The notes below the pieces were generated by a model. The model was not told the origin of the DNA, did not search any database, and saw nothing but the letters and a program-made list of their open reading frames with translations. A stretch of DNA of 55,882 nucleotides from a virus: IMG/VR virus record IMGVR_UViG_3300007363_000002, positions 1 to 55,882 of that record. The stretch is one strand, 5' to 3'. This document shows, one piece after another, positions 40,124-47,740 of the stretch. Each line of letters opens with the position of its first letter. Positions within the stretch are counted from its first letter, which is position 1. The position numbers and the translations under genes are program-made.

Positions 40124-41925
40124 TGGCTGGTAGCGACGGGTTTGGGCTTGAGGTTTATGACGACGCGACGGGTCGGTACGTGCGCGTACCAGATCCTTCG
40201 GCAAAGCCTCTTGCGGTGCGCAAGAAAAAGGCCGCTCAGGCAAAGGAGCCTTCCGCTGGCGATTATCTGAATACGCTCGGTGACATGCTTGTCGTAAATC
40301 CGCGCAACTCGGCAGCGGCCACGCTTGGCGGTGCCGCGTACGATTATGCAGTAAAGTCCACGCCGCAGAGCGTCAGGAACGACATCGTCAGGGCGGGGCA
40401 AGATGCGTATTCATGGCTGCGCAAAGAGAACAAACCTCTCCGCGAGACGCCGATTAAGGAAAGTCTGCGGCTGCTCAAGGCTGGGTTCATCGACCCGCTG
40501 GCCGATCCGTACCGCGTTTTTAAGCAGGCGGCGACTGAACGGGCGCGCGGCAATGAAGTTGGCGGCAAGAAACTCGCCGCTATGGTTCCTCTCGCCGTGG
40601 CGGGTGTGCTCCCCCAAGGTCGTGGCGCAGGTAAACTCGCCACGAAGGCGGGCGTAGAGGCCGCTGAAACGGCGGCTACTAAAGCGGCCACGAAGGCCGT
40701 GACAAAGACCGCAGAGAAAAAGATCGTAAAGAAGGCGGCCACGAAAACCGCGACGAAGGGTGTCGAGAAGACGGCTGTTAAAAGCGCGGTGCGTGGGGCC
40801 GAAGAAGCGGGCATCCGCGACCTATCCAAGGCGGTATTTGACCCAAGCATCTACGGTTTACGTAAAAAGACCGAAGTGCCCGCATTAAAAGATTTTGTCG
40901 TTAAGACCGAACAGCGGCAACCCGCGCCAGATGGGCCTGTACTTGGCATAGACGACATTACAGGACGGCCAATTATGGTTGGTATGTCTGACCGTCTTGG
41001 GTCGGGCGAGACCATAACGCACGTCGGCAACAACGCATTAGATATTCCTGTTAACGAGTACGGGGGGCAGGATTTCGCATACCACAACCCTTACGCTTGG
41101 GCGGTATCAACACCGCAGACCGCTACCGCGATGATGAACACTGCGGCAGCCCTGAAAAAGAAGTATGGGGTCAATCCTCTTTGGGCACCATATCGCATGG
41201 GCGGAACCGGAACCGATTTCTCCAAGACTACCGGCGAACTGATGATGTCGCAAGCTAACTCGGCTCTTGGCGGCGGCGACCGTAAAAATGTCGATGCACT
41301 TATCCGCCAGTTCATTCCTGACTTTAAGGGAATTGACAATCCCGTAGGTTACGAACAGTTTGGGGCACTTGGGGGTGACGAGCGCAAAGCCTTACAAGCC
41401 GCGTTAGCCGACCGTTTTGCTGGTGAAGGTGGCCTTTCATTGCCGATCACGCGAGCGCTTATCGCGGCTCCTGACCAGCGCGCAAAGCCTAGTTTTTTCT
41501 TACAGAATGTTATGGAGATTGATCCAGACAAGGAAGTTGTGTTCGACCCCAGCGCTAACCCCACCTACGGCTATAACATACCCGGTAAAATCGTTGGCAC
41601 TCTTGGGCCTGACATTAACGCTGCCGAAGTGGTCGGTCCTATGTTGGGCAAAAAGTACGCAGACCTCGGAGACCTATCTGTGTTTCGCGGCCAGAACACT
41701 CCGCTTTCTGAAGGGGAGTGGCGCAGGCAGCAAAAAGAATACGCAGCCGAAAAAGCCGCCTACGACGCTAAAGTTGCAGCAGGTATGACACCTAAAAAGC
41801 CGCCGCGTGAGCCTGTCCGCATGGGCAACACATCCAAGTTTATGCAAGCAGGAACCTTTGGCTTTTTAAACGATGACGCCGCGCAAGCCATCGCGGACAG
41901 GCTCGCAAAGCTATCCGGCGAATAG
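40123..41925 (+). CDS. Internal virion protein E, possible packaged effector (600 aa)
   Basis: The last rightward gene. Residues ~180-230 are a Lys/Ala/Thr-rich helix (ETAATKAATKAVTKTAEKKI ... TKTATKGVEKTAVKSAVRG) like nucleic-acid-binding linkers. The C-terminal ~330 residues look folded (GRPIMVGMSDRLGSGETITH; YHNPYAWAVSTPQTATAMMN; FFLQNVMEIDPDKEVVFDPS), with a possible enzyme-like core I cannot name. The architecture suggests a virion protein injected with the DNA. It overlaps the convergent 41911 gene by 15 bases. Confidence 0.6.
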   Translation: MAGSDGFGLEVYDDATGRYVRVPDPSAKPLAVRKKKAAQAKEPSAGDYLNTLGDMLVVNPRNSAAATLGGAAYDYAVKSTPQSVRNDIVRAGQDAYSWLRKENKPLRETPIKESLRLLKAGFIDPLADPYRVFKQAATERARGNEVGGKKLAAMVPLAVAGVLPQGRGAGKLATKAGVEAAETAATKAATKAVTKTAEKKIVKKAATKTATKGVEKTAVKSAVRGAEEAGIRDLSKAVFDPSIYGLRKKTEVPALKDFVVKTEQRQPAPDGPVLGIDDITGRPIMVGMSDRLGSGETITHVGNNALDIPVNEYGGQDFAYHNPYAWAVSTPQTATAMMNTAAALKKKYGVNPLWAPYRMGGTGTDFSKTTGELMMSQANSALGGGDRKNVDALIRQFIPDFKGIDNPVGYEQFGALGGDERKALQAALADRFAGEGGLSLPITRALIAAPDQRAKPSFFLQNVMEIDPDKEVVFDPSANPTYGYNIPGKIVGTLGPDINAAEVVGPMLGKKYADLGDLSVFRGQNTPLSEGEWRRQQKEYAAEKAAYDAKVAAGMTPKKPPREPVRMGNTSKFMQAGTFGFLNDDAAQAIADRLAKLSGE

Positions 41926-42129
41926 TAAGTAATAGTCCCTGAAATCATCCGCTACGTGGCTGAACGGGGTCGTTCGGATAAAGACGCGCACCTGTTCCGC
42001 AGTCATTGTGGCTTCCGGTTTATCGCTGTACTCAACCATAAGAAGCATAAGAGCTTCGGCCATGTCATCCGGCATATTTGCCCCTGCGAGGATCGGATAC
42101 AGAAGTTCTGTCGTCTCTCCCGCGCTCAA
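41911..42129 (-). CDS. Last leftward gene, hypothetical (72 aa)
   Basis: An acidic small protein (MSAGETTELLYPILAGANMP, EALMLLMVEYSDKPEATMTA, DDFRDYYLLFAG). The start overlaps the upstream DUF6378-like gene (TGA/ATG). Its end overlaps the end of the rightward block by 15 bases, so the two blocks meet tail to tail without a spacer or a visible shared terminator. Function unknown. Confidence 0.65.
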   Translation of the reverse strand: MSAGETTELLYPILAGANMPDDMAEALMLLMVEYSDKPEATMTAEQVRVFIRTTPFSHVADDFRDYYLLFAG

Positions 42130-42506
42130 CGTCCGTCTCCCTTGGCTTCGGCCAGCAACGCGGCGTAGGCGATGTTATCCTCGGCGCTGTCGGCGTGGTA
42201 GTCGCTGCGCGTAAACAGGCGCACCAGCTTGACTTGCTGCATAAACATCCAGCCCTCGCTCTCGGACAGGTCGCGGCCTGTGATGGCGTTGAATGCCGTC
42301 ACGATCTTGCCCATCGACCGCTCGCCCTCTGGCTCGTCGTACGTCTGCCCGCGTTCGTGCATCAGGGCTGCGGCCCGACCAAGCAGCTCGGAGGCCTTTG
42401 GTTCAGGCATCTTGGCTTGTTCATGTGAATTGAAACACTCCAGCGCCCTCGACAGTGTGTCGTGCTCGACACAGCATGTGCTGCATATAAAGCTCTTGTC
42501 GCTCAT
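42126..42506 (-). CDS. DUF6378-like protein (126 aa)
   Basis: The N-terminus has a CSTCCVEH cysteine cluster and a SRALECFNSHEQ helix. The C-terminal ~80 residues (LLGRAAALMHERGQTYDEPE; MGKIVTAFNAITGRDLSESE; QVKLVRLFTRSDYHADSAED) match the DUF6378 pattern common in phages of Proteobacteria, of unknown role. That family may relate to MazG-like helical folds, which is a guess. ATGA overlap with the helicase gene. Confidence 0.75.
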   Translation of the reverse strand: MSDKSFICSTCCVEHDTLSRALECFNSHEQAKMPEPKASELLGRAAALMHERGQTYDEPEGERSMGKIVTAFNAITGRDLSESEGWMFMQQVKLVRLFTRSDYHADSAEDNIAYAALLAEAKGDGR

Positions 42507-43870
42507 TTTCTTTTCCTTCGTTTCATTGCTTCTATTAAAACCTCTTGGACGCTGCGCTTGCTTGACAGGCGCTCCATGACGACATCGTCCACGGTGTCGC
42601 GCGCCAGTATCGGGTACACCAGCACAGGGCGGTCATGCCCCGCCTGCTTCTGCCTCATGGGGCCGATGCGTTCGATGATCTGCATGTGCTCTTCTAAGTT
42701 CCAGTTGACGCCGAAGAACGCGAGGATGTTGCCCCCGTCCGCGAGGTTGAGGCCGTGCCCCGCCGACGCAGGGTGAGCGAATAGTATCGGCACCCGTCCG
42801 GCGTTCCAGTCCCTGATCGTATCAGGGTTAGCGTCCAGCACCCGACCGTGCTTGAAACGCGCCTGTAGACGCTGAAGGTCGTGCTTGAAATTGTAGGCCA
42901 CCAGCACGGGCGCGCCGTTAGCCTCCTCAATAATGCTTTCCAGCGCATCCAGCTTGGCATTATGAATAGTCTCCCACTTACCCTCGTCGTCCACGTACAT
43001 CGCGCCGTTGGCGATCTGCAACAGCTTCTGCGTCCGCACGGCCGCGTTGGCCGCCTCGACCTCGTTCTCCGCGAGCTGCGCGAACAGGCTGTCCTCCATC
43101 GACTTGTACAGTTGGCGCACGGACGGGATGAAGTCGACGTACACCGGAACCACGTTCGGCTCCTCAACCGACAGCGCGCGCACGGTCAGGCAGACGTCGC
43201 GCAGCTTCTCCTCGATCTCGTGCTGCGTGTGCTCGTACGGCACGAGGCTGTAGCCGTCGTACCCCTTGCGGAACCAGCGCTGCTCGAAGGCGCTGAACGT
43301 GCGGCCCAGCCGCTCGCCCTTGTCGATGAACCATATCTGCCCCCACAGATCCTTGACGCCGTTTGGCGCAGGCGTCCCTGTGAGGCCGATGAAGCGGCTT
43401 CCCTCACCGTGGGCCACCTGACCCAGCAATCGTGCCCTAGAGCCGCCCTGACGCAGCCTGTAGGACTTTAGGCGCGTGAACTCGTCGGACACGATTGTTT
43501 TGAACGGCCACGCGCCGCCCAACTGGTCGCGCAGCCATTTAATGTTGTCGTAGTTCATGGTGTAGATGTCGGCATCGGCAGCCAGCGCACGCTCGCGCTG
43601 CTTCGGCGTGCCGGTGATGACACTGACGCGCAGGTGCGACAGGTGGCCCCACTTGCCGACCTCCTCGGGCCACGTCGACTTCGCGACGCGCAGCGGGGCC
43701 AGCACAAGCACGGGATAGATGTCATCCACGACGGACATGTTGTCCAGCGCCGTCAGCGTCGTGACGGTCTTCCCGCCGCCCATGGGCATCCACAGGGCGC
43801 AGCGCGGCACGTCATAGAGGAAGCGCATGGCGTCCACCTGATAGTCGTGCGGCTTAAATGTTCGTGTCAT
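42503..43870 (-). CDS. SNF2/DEAD-type helicase
   Basis: This 455-residue helicase has RecA-like motifs: Walker A MPMGGGKTVTTL, motif II VSDEFTRLKS (a DEFT variant), motif III GLTGTPAPNGVKDLW, and C-terminal PASAGHGLNLADGG, NWNLEEHMQIIERIGPMRQK and VYPILARDTVDDVVMERL. The VAYNFKHDLQRLQARFKHG strand is typical of phage SNF2-like helicases paired with VRR-NUC and family A polymerase. It probably remodels or unwinds DNA during replication or recombination. The ATG at 43870 has GAGGA seven bases upstream and overlaps the previous stop (TAATG). Confidence 0.88.
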   Translation of the reverse strand: MTRTFKPHDYQVDAMRFLYDVPRCALWMPMGGGKTVTTLTALDNMSVVDDIYPVLVLAPLRVAKSTWPEEVGKWGHLSHLRVSVITGTPKQRERALAADADIYTMNYDNIKWLRDQLGGAWPFKTIVSDEFTRLKSYRLRQGGSRARLLGQVAHGEGSRFIGLTGTPAPNGVKDLWGQIWFIDKGERLGRTFSAFEQRWFRKGYDGYSLVPYEHTQHEIEEKLRDVCLTVRALSVEEPNVVPVYVDFIPSVRQLYKSMEDSLFAQLAENEVEAANAAVRTQKLLQIANGAMYVDDEGKWETIHNAKLDALESIIEEANGAPVLVAYNFKHDLQRLQARFKHGRVLDANPDTIRDWNAGRVPILFAHPASAGHGLNLADGGNILAFFGVNWNLEEHMQIIERIGPMRQKQAGHDRPVLVYPILARDTVDDVVMERLSSKRSVQEVLIEAMKRRKRK

Positions 43871-44034
43871 TACCATTTCCTCGGCGTAGGGTTCTTCTCC
43901 CACGAGTGGCGCTCAATCGCACCTAGCTGATCCCACGGCAAGCGTGGAAGCCGAGTTCCATCAACGCGAGGCAAGTAAAATGGCTGACGCAACACATCTT
44001 GTTCGTAGGCAATCTGTCCGGGTGTTTTTGTCAT
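43870..44034 (-). CDS. Small hypothetical protein before the helicase (54 aa)
   Basis: MTKTPGQIAYEQDVLRQPFY, LPRVDGTRLPRLPWDQLGAI and a basic end KNPTPRKW. Its W-rich short sequence resembles small phage proteins upstream of helicases, with no known function. It is the first gene after promoter P3, and AAGGA lies nine bases before the ATG. The stop overlaps the helicase start. Confidence 0.65.
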   Translation of the reverse strand: MTKTPGQIAYEQDVLRQPFYLPRVDGTRLPRLPWDQLGAIERHSWEKNPTPRKW

Positions 44035-44050
44035 GGCGGTAGTTCCTTCG

Positions 44051-44093
44051 TTGTTGGTGAAGCCTTATTGGCACAACAACTAAGTGGTTGCAA
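44051..44093 (-). promoter_or_regulatory. Leftward promoter P3 with ACCAACAA box
   Basis: The minus strand has -35 TTGCAA (44093-44088), a 17-base spacer, -10 CAATAA (44070-44065) and the box ACCAACAA (44058-44051). The -35 lies inside the last codons of the VRR-NUC gene. P3 would give the helicase group its own transcript. Confidence 0.6.
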
Positions 44094-44376
44094 CCCCGTT
44101 TCGCACTTTTTCCACAATCTCGTCGATTTCTTCGATTGTACGCGCGATGTACACCGGCACGCCGTGCGCCCGCATGCGTAAAATCTCGCGTTCCTGTATC
44201 GTGCTGACGCGGTCGCCGAAGGCCTTGATCTCGATGAAGGCGACGTGTGGCCAGTCCCACCACACAAAGCAGTCAGGGCAGCCGTTGCGGCCTTCCCAGC
44301 GCACCTTGCGGTATTGCCCCCCGCTCTTCTGCACCTTCTGCTTGAGGTGGTCCTGTAGCTTGCCTGCGGGCGTCAA
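44080..44376 (-). CDS. VRR-NUC domain nuclease (98 aa)
   Basis: A minimal VRR-NUC (PD-D/ExK superfamily) nuclease: RWEGRNGCPDCFVWWDWPHV with the catalytic Asp, then AFIEIKAFGDRVSTIQEREI with the E-x-K, and a final VPVYIARTIEEID strand-helix. Such stand-alone domains act as Holliday-junction or structure-specific nucleases. The only plausible start is TTG at 44376, overlapping the previous TGA; use of TTG may keep the nuclease level low. Confidence 0.85.
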   Translation of the reverse strand: MTPAGKLQDHLKQKVQKSGGQYRKVRWEGRNGCPDCFVWWDWPHVAFIEIKAFGDRVSTIQEREILRMRAHGVPVYIARTIEEIDEIVEKVRNGVATT

Positions 44377-44651
44377 TCTAATTCACTCGGCTGCAAGTCA
44401 ACGGGCTTGTCGTCAAGCCAACAGTCGATGACGTAGTGTAGGTACGCGCGATCAGCATCGCACTTAGCCTTGGGCTTTCCGTCCTTGACCAGCACAGTCG
44501 CCGTGTCGGCGTTGGCGGCCCCGAAGCACCGCTCTTTGGTCAGGATCAGCTTGCGGGGCATGTCGGCGTTGAAACTGAACGATGCACCACCGTCTGGCTC
44601 CATAAATCCGTACAGAAATGTGATGTTGTAGGGGTTGTATTCGGCTGCCAT
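44373..44651 (-). CDS. Hypothetical protein between polymerase and nuclease (92 aa)
   Basis: Starts MAAEYNPYNITFLYGFMEPD and contains RKLILTKERCFGAANADTAT and CDADRAYLHYVIDCWLDDKP. The sequence is beta-rich then helical. It lies four bases after the polymerase stop. No family recognised. The conserved position between polymerase and VRR-NUC suggests a replication accessory role. Confidence 0.65.
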   Translation of the reverse strand: MAAEYNPYNITFLYGFMEPDGGASFSFNADMPRKLILTKERCFGAANADTATVLVKDGKPKAKCDADRAYLHYVIDCWLDDKPVDLQPSELD

Positions 44652-44655
44652 AATC

Positions 44656-46623
44656 TCAATCCTTCTTGTAGCGGTGGGTCTCGAACCCAGCCGCAGCCAG
44701 CGGCAGGCCGACGGCCCACGACGGGTTGGTGGCCATGATCGACGCAAGCTGCGCCACACTGTATTCGGGCGTGTCCGGCGTCTCGGTAATCAGCTCGTCA
44801 TGCACGCGGATGCAGACTTCGTAGCCGTGCTCCTCCGCGCCGACCATGCCGGTCATGAAGACGTCGCGGGCGACGGCCTGAACGATGTTCTCCACCAGCT
44901 TGCCGCCGTACGTCTCGATGCGCTCCCACTTCTTAGTGTACTGGTTCACGCCCTCAAACGTGACGCGCGCGTCCTCGATCTTGGCGTTGCGGTAGGACAG
45001 GTAGCGCCCGCTGGGCAGCTTGATGCGCAGCCATCCGTCCTTCATGTCGAAGTGGAGCAGGCCGCGCACGTCGAAGCTCTCGCCCTTGCCGCGCACTGCC
45101 GCGCGCGCCGCGCCCTCGACGTCGTACCAGAGGCTCTTTGTCGCAGAGTGCGCCGTGCGCCACGCGGTCACCAGCGGCTTGATCTCGTCGTCCGTCATGG
45201 CCGCGACCGCAGGGCCGCCCATCGTGCGGAAGGCTCCGACGCCGCCCTGATAGCCGCACGCCAGCTCCATCGTCTTGCCGTACTGGCGCATGGACCCGTC
45301 GCCGTTCTTCTTGTTATCGACCACCACTTCGGGGTCGACGTTGAAGCCCTTGGCGTAGGCGACCACGTACAGGTCGTGCCCGATGCCACGGTCGAAGTCG
45401 TAGAAGGCCTTAATCTTCCAGTCCTCACCGGCCAGCCACGCAAGCACGCGGCCCTCGATGTTGGACAAGTCGGCGATGACCAGCTTGCGGCCCGCAGGGG
45501 CCACCAGACAGCCGCGCACGGCGGACGAACACAGGTCGGTCACGTTGTCGAACAGCAGATCTTCACAGTCCAGCTTCATGGCGGAGATGCCGGTCTCGAT
45601 CTCGTCGGCGTCCATCACGGGGCGCGGCAGGTTCTGCGGCTGGAATATCCGCCCCGCGTCGCGGCCTGTGCGCGATGCGCCGCAGAACTGGAGCGTGCCG
45701 CGCAGGCGACCGTCGGACGACGTGGCGTCGAGCAGCACCTTATATTTTGCCGGTGAGGTGGCCGCCGCCTGCTGCCGGATCTCCAACAGCTCACGCACGA
45801 AGGGCGTCAGGCTGCTGCTGCGGAGCAGTTCGGCGACGGTGGACTTAGTCAGGTTCTCCGGCGTGAAATTGTGGTAGTCCCGCAGGTACTGTAGGAAGCG
45901 CGCGCCCTGCGTCAGCTTCGTTACGTGGCCGCCTGTTAGATCGGCTGCACGAGCGGCCAGAGTTCCTGAAGTTCTTCGAAAAGCTCGAAGGGCTGCGTGG
46001 GCGAGTTCAAGGTCGATGGCGATGCCACGGTCATTAACTCTTTGGTCAATTCGCCAAAGGTTCCGCTCACTCCGACTATTGTTCCAATTCGGCAGGCGTC
46101 CATATACGTCTCGCATCGCGTCCACATCGAGGCGGGCGTATTCGATGAACTCGTTCCATTCGGTGGGGTGACTGACACTGTCCGCTCTCCTCAACTTCAT
46201 ATTCTTCGGCCGTGGCTTCGTGAATAAGTGTATCAGCTTTTTGCCTGCCTTGTCTTTAGCTTTGTCGGTAGGCACACCCAATACGTCGCACAGCGTGCCC
46301 AGCGAACCGGGAAGGCTGTGGGCGAGCGCCTGCACCATCGTGTCGCGGATCTTCTCGACGGGTATGTTTACGCCGCAGTGGCGCAGCACGGTGCGGTCGA
46401 AGTGACTGTTGTGGATAACAACGGTGTCGGCATGATCAACAGCCCACTGCAACGTGCCCATCCATTTGTCCCACCCCTCGGTGGCGCAGTCTAAGACGGT
46501 CACCGGCTCGTCGTCCCAAGCGAAGGCAACCAGCAGCACTTCCGCCTCTTCGGCGTAGCGATGCGTCCCGTGCGTGATCGGCACTTCGCTGTAGGTCTCA
46601 ATATCCAAAAAGAGTACGGTCAT
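44656..46623 (-). CDS. DNA polymerase, family A, with 3'-5' exonuclease
   Basis: The 655-residue enzyme replicates the phage genome. The exonuclease domain has LFLDIETYSEV (Exo I), VVIHNSHFDRTVL (Exo II) and EYARLDVDAMRDV (Exo III). The polymerase domain has VIADLSNIEGRVLAWLAG (motif A, ~383), RQYGKTMELACGYQGGVG (motif B) and VCIRVHDELITETP (motif C, ~605). There is no 5'-3' exonuclease. In motif A, DLSNIEGR replaces the usual DYSQIELR, a change seen in many phage family A enzymes. The ATG at 46623 overlaps the stop of an HNH endonuclease gene. Confidence 0.92.
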   Translation of the reverse strand: MTVLFLDIETYSEVPITHGTHRYAEEAEVLLVAFAWDDEPVTVLDCATEGWDKWMGTLQWAVDHADTVVIHNSHFDRTVLRHCGVNIPVEKIRDTMVQALAHSLPGSLGTLCDVLGVPTDKAKDKAGKKLIHLFTKPRPKNMKLRRADSVSHPTEWNEFIEYARLDVDAMRDVYGRLPNWNNSRSERNLWRIDQRVNDRGIAIDLELAHAALRAFRRTSGTLAARAADLTGGHVTKLTQGARFLQYLRDYHNFTPENLTKSTVAELLRSSSLTPFVRELLEIRQQAAATSPAKYKVLLDATSSDGRLRGTLQFCGASRTGRDAGRIFQPQNLPRPVMDADEIETGISAMKLDCEDLLFDNVTDLCSSAVRGCLVAPAGRKLVIADLSNIEGRVLAWLAGEDWKIKAFYDFDRGIGHDLYVVAYAKGFNVDPEVVVDNKKNGDGSMRQYGKTMELACGYQGGVGAFRTMGGPAVAAMTDDEIKPLVTAWRTAHSATKSLWYDVEGAARAAVRGKGESFDVRGLLHFDMKDGWLRIKLPSGRYLSYRNAKIEDARVTFEGVNQYTKKWERIETYGGKLVENIVQAVARDVFMTGMVGAEEHGYEVCIRVHDELITETPDTPEYSVAQLASIMATNPSWAVGLPLAAAGFETHRYKKD

Positions 46624-47030
46624 TTCCAGCGCGCCCCAATCAACCAATGTGGGTAAGGCCTATTGCCAGCAGCGTAATCCATGCGCATATTTTCGCTGCG
46701 AGTGCCGTATTTTAAATTAGACGCGCAGTTGTCAGCAGGGTCGTGGTTCAAATGCAAAACTTCACACCCAGCAGGGCACCGCCCAACAAAGGCTTCCATC
46801 ACTAGTTGATGCACAAGGCGGCTATTACCTTTGCCTATCGCTACGGATAGGTGTCCGCTACGTGTCCGCCCCGGACGCAACAAGCGCGAAGGAACCCGCC
46901 TAGTCGTTTCACCAGCTTGTTTCGTCACTAGACGTACGCGGCGCTCTAACGAACGGACGCGACCTTGATCGCTAACTTCGTACGCACTTTCAGCACCCAC
47001 AACGGGTTTCCAAGTTTCTAAGATGGTCAT
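46620..47030 (-). CDS. HNH homing endonuclease with NUMOD4 domain (136 aa)
   Basis: The N-terminal NUMOD4 module (ETWKPVVGAESAYEVSDQGR, VRSL) binds DNA. The middle (GHLSVAIGKGNSRLVHQLVM EAF) and end (CEVLHLNHDPADNCASNLKY, GTRSENMRMDYAAGN) carry the HNH core. It is a free-standing selfish gene wedged directly before the polymerase, with ATGA and TGATG overlaps on its two sides. Such enzymes often cut near conserved genes of related phages to spread. The catalytic pattern looks intact. Confidence 0.85.
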   Translation of the reverse strand: MTILETWKPVVGAESAYEVSDQGRVRSLERRVRLVTKQAGETTRRVPSRLLRPGRTRSGHLSVAIGKGNSRLVHQLVMEAFVGRCPAGCEVLHLNHDPADNCASNLKYGTRSENMRMDYAAGNRPYPHWLIGARWK

Positions 47031-47326
47031 CAACGCTTCCCGTGCAAGATCTCGCTGACGCGGCCCGGATTGATGTTATGCGCTTCGGCAATCTCTTGAT
47101 GCGACGCGTCGGGGTTGGCTGCCGCCATGGCGCGGACAGACGCGCGCACGTCAGCCGTGATGCGCCTGTTCTTCACGGGCGTGCGCGTGTAGCTGCGGCG
47201 GTACGTCTCCTGCATCAACGCGTTGATGCGCAAGTTTATCGCGTACTGACGACGGGCTAACTTTGTGCCTTCATCAGTCAGCTCGGCGATTAAGTCGCGG
47301 ATCTGGGGTATGGTAAGTTTGGTCAT
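47030..47326 (-). CDS. Helix-turn-helix protein (98 aa)
   Basis: The N-terminal helices (IPQIRDLIAELTDEGTKLAR) precede a basic stretch (RRSYTRTPVKNRRI). A C-terminal HTH follows (ADVRASVRAMAAANPDASHQ, then EIAEAHNINPGRVSEILHGK). The ATG at 47326 follows TTGAGGGAGAATATC. A long stem-loop sits just upstream of the ribosome-binding site, which may regulate it. Possibly a regulator of the replication genes downstream. Confidence 0.72.
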   Translation of the reverse strand: MTKLTIPQIRDLIAELTDEGTKLARRQYAINLRINALMQETYRRSYTRTPVKNRRITADVRASVRAMAAANPDASHQEIAEAHNINPGRVSEILHGKR

Positions 47327-47343
47327 GATATTCTCCCTCAATT

Positions 47344-47414
47344 CTGGTGGACCGCGCCACGCTAGTTACCAACAACGGGAGAGGGATCACCCGGTGCGTG
47401 GCGCGGTCCGCCAG
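47344..47414. repeat. Long GC-rich inverted repeat (19-base arms)
   Basis: Arms 47344-47362 and 47396-47414 (CTGGTGGACCGCGCCACGC and its near-complement, one mismatch) flank a 33-base loop holding a plus-strand copy of ACCAACAAC. On the minus strand it ends about 18 bases before the HTH start codon, so it would form a leader hairpin in that mRNA. Confidence 0.8.
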
Positions 47415-47470
47415 AAAAGAGGGCGCGACGGTTGCTTCCAACTGATGCCGGAGCACCCAACCGTCGCGCC
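47415..47470 (-). terminator. Terminator-like hairpin after the GapR-like gene
   Basis: Perfect 13-base arms GGCGCGACGGTTG and CAACCGTCGCGCC (47422-47434 and 47458-47470) are followed on the minus strand by CTCTTTTCT. It lies just past the stop of the 47483-47740 gene, so it could end or attenuate leftward transcripts there. Confidence 0.6.
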
Positions 47471-47482
47471 GTCCCTATAGCG

Positions 47483-47740
47483 CTAAATTAGATCAAGTCC
47501 AATAGCTGACGCATATGCGTCGACAAGATAGCGTTCTTCCTGCCGCTTGTCGGGGTCTAACGCCCGCAGGCGCAGGACTTGCCGCATAATCTTGACGTCG
47601 TAGCCGCGAGACTTGCCCTCGGCGAACACGTCCTTGATGTCCTCGGCGATTTCCTTCTTCTGCTCTTCCATCTTTTCGATGCGTTCGAAGAGCAAGTTCA
47701 GTTCGTCACCGGCGACGAGGTTGTGCCCAATGTCCGACAT
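47483..47740 (-). CDS. GapR/DUF2312-like nucleoid protein (85 aa)
   Basis: The sequence NLLFERIEKMEEQKKEIAED, IKDVFAEGKSRGYDVKIMRQ, VLRLRALDP and EERYLVDAYASAIGL follows the DUF2312/GapR pattern. GapR proteins of Alphaproteobacteria clamp around overtwisted, AT-rich DNA and assist topoisomerases ahead of replication forks. A phage copy next to replication genes may help its own replication or alter host chromosome structure. Length is typical. TGATG overlap with the DUF2815 gene. Confidence 0.85.
   Translation of the reverse strand: MSDIGHNLVAGDELNLLFERIEKMEEQKKEIAEDIKDVFAEGKSRGYDVKIMRQVLRLRALDPDKRQEERYLVDAYASAIGLDLI

Noticed and set aside
44635-45756. 373-codon plus-strand open frame opposite the DNA polymerase
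   Set aside because: The polymerase motifs are unmistakable on the other strand. This frame is Arg/His/Ala-rich with no domain.
47344-47470. Possible tRNA or CRISPR-like unit
   Set aside because: The stems are too long and the loops do not give a cloverleaf. There are only two unlike inverted repeats and no regular direct repeat-spacer pattern.
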